DNA from: RGIG6919 sp045531905
GTDB taxonomy: Bacteria; Bacillota; Clostridia; Lachnospirales; Lachnospiraceae
DNA: 64,000 bases
Direction of reading: 5' to 3'
Assembly: GCA_045531905.1 (NCBI GenBank)
Contig: JAZSEY010000006.1
Location: 62,001 to 126,000, forward strand
Below, one piece after another: positions 60,798 to 64,000 of the stretch (position 1 is its first letter; the number at the start of each line of letters is the position of its first letter). Under the pieces are notes generated by a model that was not told where the DNA came from, searched no databases, and saw nothing but the letters and a program-made list of their open reading frames with translations. The position numbers and the translations under genes were made by a program.

Positions 60798-61886
60798 GTG
60801 GGTAAGATTATTTTGACCGGTGACAGACCAACCGGAAAATTGCATGTGGGACATTATGTTGGTTCCTTGAAAAGAAGAGTAGAATTACAGAATTCAGAAG
60901 AATTCGAAAAGATATTTATTATGATTGCAGATGCACAAGCATTGACGGATAATGCAGATAATCCGGAGAAGGTGCGCCAGAATATTATTGAGGTAGCTCT
61001 TGATTATTTGTCATGTGGCTTAGATCCTGCAAAATCAACCTTGTTCATTCAGTCTATGATTCCTGAATTAACAGAATTGATGTTTTATTACATGAATTTG
61101 GTTTCTGTTTCTCGATTGCAGAGAAATCCTACTGTAAAGAGTGAGTTGCAGATGCGTCAGTTCGGTGAGGGTATTCCTGTTGGCTTCATGTGTTATCCAA
61201 TCAGTCAGGCTGCAGATATTACAGCATTTAAGGCAACAACTGTACCTGTTGGAGAGGATCAGCTTCCAATGCTGGAACAGACAAAAGAGATTGTTCGTAA
61301 GTTTAATTATGTATATGGTGAAACATTAGTGGAGCCTGATATTTTGTTACCTGATAATAAGGCTTGTTTACGTTTGCCGGGAACAGACGGTAAGGCAAAG
61401 ATGAGTAAGTCTCTTGGTAACTGCATTTATCTATCTGAAGAACCGGATGAGATTCGCAAGAAGGTTATGAGTATGTATACAGATCCTGATCATATTCGTA
61501 TTGAAGATCCAGGTAAGATTGAAGGCAATACCGTATTTACTTATTTGGATGCATTCAGCAAGCCAGAGCATTTCTCAGAGTTTTTACCAGATTACGCTAA
61601 CTTAGATGAGTTAAAGGCACACTATCAGCGTGGTGGTCTTGGCGATGTGAAGGTAAAGAAATTCTTGAATAACGTATTACAGGCTGAATTAGAGCCAATC
61701 CGTAATAGAAGAAAAGAATACGAAAAGGATATCGCATATGTTTACGACATTTTGGAGCAGGGATCAAAGGCAGCAAGAGAAGTTGCAGCACAGACCTTAT
61801 CAGATGTTAAGAAGTCTATGAAGATTAACTATTTTGAGGATAAGGAATTGATTAACGAGCATATTAAGAAGTTCCAAGGAGAGTAG
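60798..61886 (+). CDS. trpS: Tryptophan-tRNA ligase
   Basis: 362 residues beginning with GTG at 60798, seven bases after AGGAGGA. Class I synthetase with the HIGH-type motif in TGDRPTGKLHVGHYVGSL and KMSKS in KAKMSKSLGN near residue 200. It charges tRNA-Trp. The protein is somewhat longer than the 330-residue average. The leader is too short for a T-box. Transcription starts from its own promoter and ends at the terminator at 61908. Confidence 0.96.
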   Translation: MGKIILTGDRPTGKLHVGHYVGSLKRRVELQNSEEFEKIFIMIADAQALTDNADNPEKVRQNIIEVALDYLSCGLDPAKSTLFIQSMIPELTELMFYYMNLVSVSRLQRNPTVKSELQMRQFGEGIPVGFMCYPISQAADITAFKATTVPVGEDQLPMLEQTKEIVRKFNYVYGETLVEPDILLPDNKACLRLPGTDGKAKMSKSLGNCIYLSEEPDEIRKKVMSMYTDPDHIRIEDPGKIEGNTVFTYLDAFSKPEHFSEFLPDYANLDELKAHYQRGGLGDVKVKKFLNNVLQAELEPIRNRRKEYEKDIAYVYDILEQGSKAAREVAAQTLSDVKKSMKINYFEDKELINEHIKKFQGE

Positions 61887-61907
61887 TAATAATATATTGA
61901 TGATTAT

Positions 61908-61941
61908 AAACTGTCAGGTTGTTATTGCCTGGCAGTTTTTT
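61908..61941 (+). terminator. Intrinsic terminator after trpS
   Basis: AAACTGTCAGG and CCTGGCAGTTT (one G-U) form an 11-bp stem with a 9-base loop and continue into a T run. Confidence 0.88.
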
Positions 61942-61964
61942 GAATTATATATGTCAAATAATAG

Positions 61965-61993
61965 TTGACAATTATGACTTTGGGTGATATACT
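61965..61993 (+). promoter_or_regulatory. Sigma-A promoter for the PD-(D/E)XK protein gene
   Basis: TTGACA (61965-61970), 17 bases, TATACT (61988-61993). Confidence 0.75.
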
Positions 61994-62061
61994 TAAAATA
62001 GTAAATAATTATTTTTAGTATTTATTGTATGCATATTTATGTAAAAAAGGAGGAACTGTTG

Positions 62062-63138
62062 GTGACATCAGAAGAAGCGATTAGAGAAAAGTTTCCGTTA
62101 CTTAGAACAAAAGATTCCCTGTTAGAAGAAATATATACAAGTCCACATTTATTGCGTATGTTTCAAAGTTGGCAGGAAGATAAAAAACAAGAGTTTATTG
62201 ATATGTGCACTGGGGCTAAAGGTGTAAAGATACTCTATGATTCTGTGTTTAAAGAGATTATGAATCCGGAATACACGCCAGAAAGAATAGGTGATTTTTT
62301 GTCAGTATTATTGAAACAGAGGGTTGTGGTATTGCATGCGTTACCTAATGATTCGGTGCGTATTGGTGCTGAAAATTCCTTGTTATATACTGATTTGGTA
62401 GTGCAATTAGAAGATGGTAGTCTTGCCAACATTGAAATTCAAAAGATAGGTTATTTGTTTCCAGGACAACGCGCAGCATGTTATTCCGCAGATTTGCTTT
62501 TACGTCAATACAAGCGTGTGCGTGAGGAGATTAAAAATATACCTAACAAAAAGTTTTCCTACAAGGATATCATGCCGGTTTATACTATAGTAATCTTTGA
62601 GAAGAGTCCGAATGTATTTCATGCTTTTCCTAGTGATTATCTGCACTACATAGAAGCGAAGTCAAACACAGGGATAGAACTTGAATTAATACAAAAATAC
62701 TTATTTATTTCACTTGACATCTTCAAAGAAAATGTACAGAATAAGGGTAGTATTGATAATAGAATAGAGGCATGGCTGAGTTTTTTATCTATGGATGAGC
62801 CTGTGAATATTTTAAATTTAATTGAGGTTTATCCTGAGTTTCAGAGGATGTATGATGAAGTTTATCAGCTTTGCTTGAATACAGAGAAGGTGATGGAGAT
62901 GTTTTCTGAGGAATTGAGAATTTTGGATCATAATACAGCAGAGTATATGGTAGATGTGATGCAGGATGAGATTGATGCATTAAAAGATAAGACTCAAAAG
63001 CAGCAAGATACTATTGATGTACAACAAAATACCATTGATATGCAACAGAGTACGATTGGTTCTCAACAGAGTACCATTGATTCTCAACAAAAAGAGATAT
63101 CAGATTTAAAGAGAAAACTATTAAAAATGCAGGGGTAA
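62062..63138 (+). CDS. PD-(D/E)XK nuclease family transposase-like protein
   Basis: 358 residues from the GTG at 62062, eight bases after AAGGAGG; a TTG three bases earlier is possible, while the ATG at 62029 has no ribosome site. The Rpn/PDDEXK_2-like core shows SVFKEIM, LLYTDLVVQLEDG with the catalytic Asp, and NIEIQK, the (E)xQK form of the motif, then YSADLLLRQY. The last 50 residues are a glutamine-rich heptad repeat, probably a coiled coil. Such proteins are abundant in Lachnospiraceae; whether they move DNA is unsettled. It has its own promoter and a strong terminator. Confidence 0.85.
   Translation: MTSEEAIREKFPLLRTKDSLLEEIYTSPHLLRMFQSWQEDKKQEFIDMCTGAKGVKILYDSVFKEIMNPEYTPERIGDFLSVLLKQRVVVLHALPNDSVRIGAENSLLYTDLVVQLEDGSLANIEIQKIGYLFPGQRAACYSADLLLRQYKRVREEIKNIPNKKFSYKDIMPVYTIVIFEKSPNVFHAFPSDYLHYIEAKSNTGIELELIQKYLFISLDIFKENVQNKGSIDNRIEAWLSFLSMDEPVNILNLIEVYPEFQRMYDEVYQLCLNTEKVMEMFSEELRILDHNTAEYMVDVMQDEIDALKDKTQKQQDTIDVQQNTIDMQQSTIGSQQSTIDSQQKEISDLKRKLLKMQG
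63001..63105 (+). repeat. 21-bp tandem repeats encoding QQxTIDx heptads
   Basis: Five consecutive 21-base units, each starting CA(G/A)CA(A/G) and mostly continuing TAC(T/C/G)ATTG, encode QQDTIDV, QQNTIDM, QQSTIGS, QQSTIDS and the degenerate QQKEISD. The third and fourth units are nearly identical, implying recent duplication or slippage. Confidence 0.85.
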
Positions 63139-63140
63139 AG

Positions 63141-63180
63141 AGAGATATGGGGATGTGCAAACGCACATCCCCATATCTCT
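63141..63180. terminator. Bidirectional intrinsic terminator between convergent genes
   Basis: A perfect 18-bp stem, AGAGATATGGGGATGTGC and its complement, with loop AAAC. The last stem base is shared with the stop codon of the minus-strand gene. The gene pair is convergent, so the element probably works in both directions although U-tracts are short. Confidence 0.8.
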
Positions 63181-63995
63181 TATATACCGAGTTTTCTAAA
63201 TTCCGGCTTTCTACCTTTAAAAATTGTGTAGTATTCAAAACCGGCTTCCAGCAGATATTGTTCTGCTTTATCAAAACCATATCCGATTTTGTCAGTAGTA
63301 TGTCCATCACTTCCGATTGTGACAATCTCGCCGCCAAGTTCACGGTATCGCTTCAAGATATCCATATGTGGATGTGGATAACCAAGATTTTTATATAAAC
63401 CACCGGTATTTATTTCAATGCCTTTTCCATCGGTAATTAGTTGCTTTAAGATTTCTTCGAATATATCGGCGTAGTCGTCGTATTTGAAATTTTTGTTTTG
63501 CGTTGGACCATAGCGAACCACATAATCCAAATGGCCATACACATCATAGTCCTTGATTACTTTGGCATTTTCTAGGATGGACTCAAAGTATGCACGATAT
63601 GCTTCGACTTCGGTTCTACCCTCGTAATACTCGGGGTAGTAGGGGTCAGCCTTGTTAACAAGATGAGAGGAGCCAATGACAAAATCAAATGGCTGGGAAT
63701 TGACGCATTTCTTTACTTCTTCTGATATGTGAGACATCAGTCCCATCTCAATCCCCAGGCATACGGTGATTTTATTTTTGTATTCATTCTTCAATGCACT
63801 TACAATGGCTACATATTTTTCTATATCTAGTTGGAAATCCATACCTTCATCCGTAACAGGAAAGTCAATATCGTTGTGGTCGGTGATGCATATGGTGTCA
63901 AAACCACGGGAAATTGCAGTCTCGATAATGTCTTTTATCGGTGTCTCTGAGTCACTGGAAAAGCAGGAGTGCACATGGTAATCTGCTCGAATCAT
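63180..63995 (-). CDS. Histidinol-phosphatase, HisJ-type PHP protein
   Basis: 271 residues on the minus strand; the ATG complements bases 63993-63995, so the coding region is complete but its promoter lies outside. PHP-domain metal ligands are visible: DYHVHSCFSSDS, ITDHNDIDF, GIEMGL, GSSHLV, GHLDYV and GSDGHTTDKIGYGF. It hydrolyses histidinol phosphate in histidine synthesis if it is a true HisJ; PHP proteins also hydrolyse other phosphoesters, and no his genes are visible here. Confidence 0.88.
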   Translation of the reverse strand: MIRADYHVHSCFSSDSETPIKDIIETAISRGFDTICITDHNDIDFPVTDEGMDFQLDIEKYVAIVSALKNEYKNKITVCLGIEMGLMSHISEEVKKCVNSQPFDFVIGSSHLVNKADPYYPEYYEGRTEVEAYRAYFESILENAKVIKDYDVYGHLDYVVRYGPTQNKNFKYDDYADIFEEILKQLITDGKGIEINTGGLYKNLGYPHPHMDILKRYRELGGEIVTIGSDGHTTDKIGYGFDKAEQYLLEAGFEYYTIFKGRKPEFRKLGI

Positions 63996-64000
63996 AGTTG

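Noticed and set aside
62029..62061. ATG at 62029 as start of the PD-(D/E)XK protein
   Set aside because: No ribosome site precedes it, whereas AAGGAGG lies eight bases before the GTG at 62062.
63001..63105. Regular short repeats considered as a CRISPR array
   Set aside because: The units are contiguous 21-base coding repeats without spacers and translate to heptads.

Overview
The window looks like a chromosomal core segment from a low-GC, spore-forming member of the Clostridia, most likely family Lachnospiraceae. Supporting signs are AT-rich codon use, SpoIVA and a SpoVB-type flippase, the rpsP-khpA-rimM-trmD-rplS-lepB-rbgA-rnhB order, DUF6273-type secreted modules, and a PD-(D/E)XK 'transposase family' protein with glutamine-rich heptads. 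The genus cannot be fixed from the sequence alone. Almost all genes lie on the + strand; the exceptions are the flippase, a PHP phosphatase and one tRNA.

Layout. 1-7.2 kb: an amino-acid run, leuB (3' end only), ilvD, ilvB, serC, serA, asd. 7.2-13.4 kb: a secreted DUF6273 protein, a small P-loop kinase, a DUF1015 protein and glgB. 13.4-17.7 kb: mscS, an argD-type aminotransferase and two COG0523 (CobW-like) GTPases, one with a histidine-rich repeat insert and one fused to a DUF1980/YcgQ-like domain. 17.7-25.4 kb: acpP with a FabG-like SDR that lacks the catalytic tyrosine, putP, tRNA-Arg(CCG) on the minus strand, an unknown membrane protein, a class Ic aspartate aminotransferase, an O-antigen-ligase-like protein and a CaCA exchanger. 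25.4-33.8 kb: the ylxM-ffh-rpsP-khpA-rimM-trmD-rplS-lepB-rbgA-lepB-rnhB block, interrupted by an unknown coiled-coil membrane protein. 33.8-43 kb: a FliK-like protein, an orphan FlhB-C switch protein, yraN, pgeF, DUF512 radical SAM, der, plsY, gpsA, spoIVA. 43-49.6 kb: scpA, scpB, an ABC exporter pair, rluB, ligA. 49.6-50.0 kb: a noncoding near-palindrome of about 360 bp. 50-57 kb: metA (with the acetyl-CoA-type residue), a cytidylate-kinase-like protein, the flippase, a cysteine desulfurase, a zinc-ribbon membrane protein, a LysR regulator and metF. 57-64 kb: a large secreted fibronectin-III protein, trpS, the PD-(D/E)XK protein and a HisJ-type PHP phosphatase.

Regulatory sequence is unusually readable. 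Many intrinsic terminators and near-consensus sigma-A promoters can be placed. The most interesting control element occurs twice in succession, before spoIVA and before scpA. In each case a long hairpin ends in a T6 run directly before the start codon and holds the ribosome-binding site in its 3' arm, while a predicted promoter (sigma-E-like for spoIVA, sigma-A-like for scpA) lies in or across the 5' arm. Read-through transcripts should therefore be terminated or masked, whereas transcripts begun at the internal promoter lack the 5' arm and should be translatable.

No CRISPR array, prophage, insertion sequence with an intact classical transposase, or rRNA was seen. The strongest candidates for undescribed biology are the 360-bp fold-back element between ligA and metA, the paired promoter-in-hairpin leaders, the ACP-linked SDR with Tyr replaced by Phe, and the metal-GTPase pair.
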